DNA of 64,000 nt, from NCBI RefSeq assembly GCF_020217485.1, contig NZ_JAEKMI010000002.1, positions 186,001-250,000 on the forward strand, read 5' to 3'. Within the stretch, counting starts at the first letter, position 1, and each line of letters opens with the position of its first letter. This document shows, piece after piece, positions 63,904 through 64,000 of the stretch. The translations under genes were made by a program, and so were the position numbers. The stretch is from Mycobacterium sp. WUMAC-067. GTDB lineage: Bacteria > Actinomycetota > Actinomycetes > Mycobacteriales > Mycobacteriaceae. The notes below the pieces were generated by a model. It did no database searches, was not told the DNA's origin, and saw only the letters and a list, made by a program, of their open reading frames with translations.

Positions 63904-64000
63904 CTCGCCCGACGGCGAGCGGCGGAACGGCGCGAGTGAGGAGTCGGGCAATCAGACTCGCCCGGCGACGGCGAGCGCCGGAAGGGCGCGAGTGAGGAGT
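63902..64000 (+). repeat. Two tandem copies of a GC-rich inverted repeat, continuing past the edge
   Basis: Unit A (63902-63944) and unit B (63955-64000) share GACTCGCC...GACGGCGAGCG...GGCGCGAGTGAGGAGT with small differences. Each unit has inverted ends (ACTCGC and GCGAGT). The repeat follows the ferredoxin stop and may continue beyond the window. Confidence 0.7.

Overview
The window looks like part of the chromosome of a slow-growing Mycobacterium. It is high in GC, uses many GTG and TTG starts, couples most genes by ATGA or TGATG overlaps, carries MIRU-type intergenic repeats, and is packed with FadD, FadE, EchA, P450, F420-dependent and CaiB-type genes. The species cannot be fixed from this sequence alone. 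No rRNA, tRNA, CRISPR array, insertion sequence or phage gene was seen.

Layout. 1-3178 (-): three crotonase-fold genes and a cut-off FadD. 3299-4955 (+): a micro-ORF repeat, a hotdog thioesterase and a crotonase. 4975-7828: a TetR regulator divergent from an SDR and a DapA-like lyase. 7846-8129: a hairpin terminator and CsbD. 8392-15161 (+): a six-gene operon with a crotonase, two amidohydrolase-fold enzymes, FadD and a FadE pair. 15195-18835 (-): P450, CoA-transferase, micro-ORF, thiolase. 18926-21624 (+): aldehyde dehydrogenase and P450. 21632-23306 (-): an unknown protein and a broken alcohol dehydrogenase. 23650-24423: GntR. 24668-29972 (-): Rieske oxygenase, isochorismatase-like protein, thioesterase, CoA ligase, SRPBCC, SDR. 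30056-34536 (+): truncated NTF2-like protein, flavin monooxygenase, hydrolase, SnoaL, F420 enzyme. 34556-36052 (-): carboxyltransferase. 36284-41636 (+): P450, SDR, then TetR, an ABC-like protein and a YhgE/Pip membrane protein. 41645-44031 (-): P450 and alcohol dehydrogenase. 44292-47863 (+): a hydrolase-like protein and a FadE pair. 47860-49827 (-): a PAS/PP2C/kinase/STAS stress regulator resembling Rv1364c. 50234-52555 (-): a TetR-hotdog fusion and an amidohydrolase. 52802-58684 (-): four FadE genes and a CoA ligase with two micro-ORFs. 58761-63903: F420 enzyme, SDR, GntR, a double CaiB CoA-transferase and a ferredoxin.

How it may work together. The genes read as one large catabolic island for a hydrophobic, probably cyclic acid or alcohol: P450s, Rieske and flavin oxygenases oxidise; alcohol and aldehyde dehydrogenases convert to acids; FadD and CaiB proteins attach CoA; four heteromeric FadE sets, crotonases, SDRs and a thiolase shorten or open the chain. 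The substrate is not identifiable here.

Main discoveries. (1) A 19-bp palindrome, TACTGTAA-N3-TTACAGTA, occurs in six or seven promoter gaps across the window, including beside the TetR gene at 4975-5763, and predicts one regulon. (2) Four micro-ORFs of 13-26 codons sit between genes, coupled to the next gene by overlapping stop and start codons, with Glu codons that double as its Shine-Dalgarno sequence. (3) A TetR regulator is fused to a hotdog thioesterase-like domain. (4) Several proteins have lost canonical catalytic residues: an ABC ATPase, a hormone-sensitive-lipase-type hydrolase, an isochorismatase-like protein and a Baeyer-Villiger-type monooxygenase.
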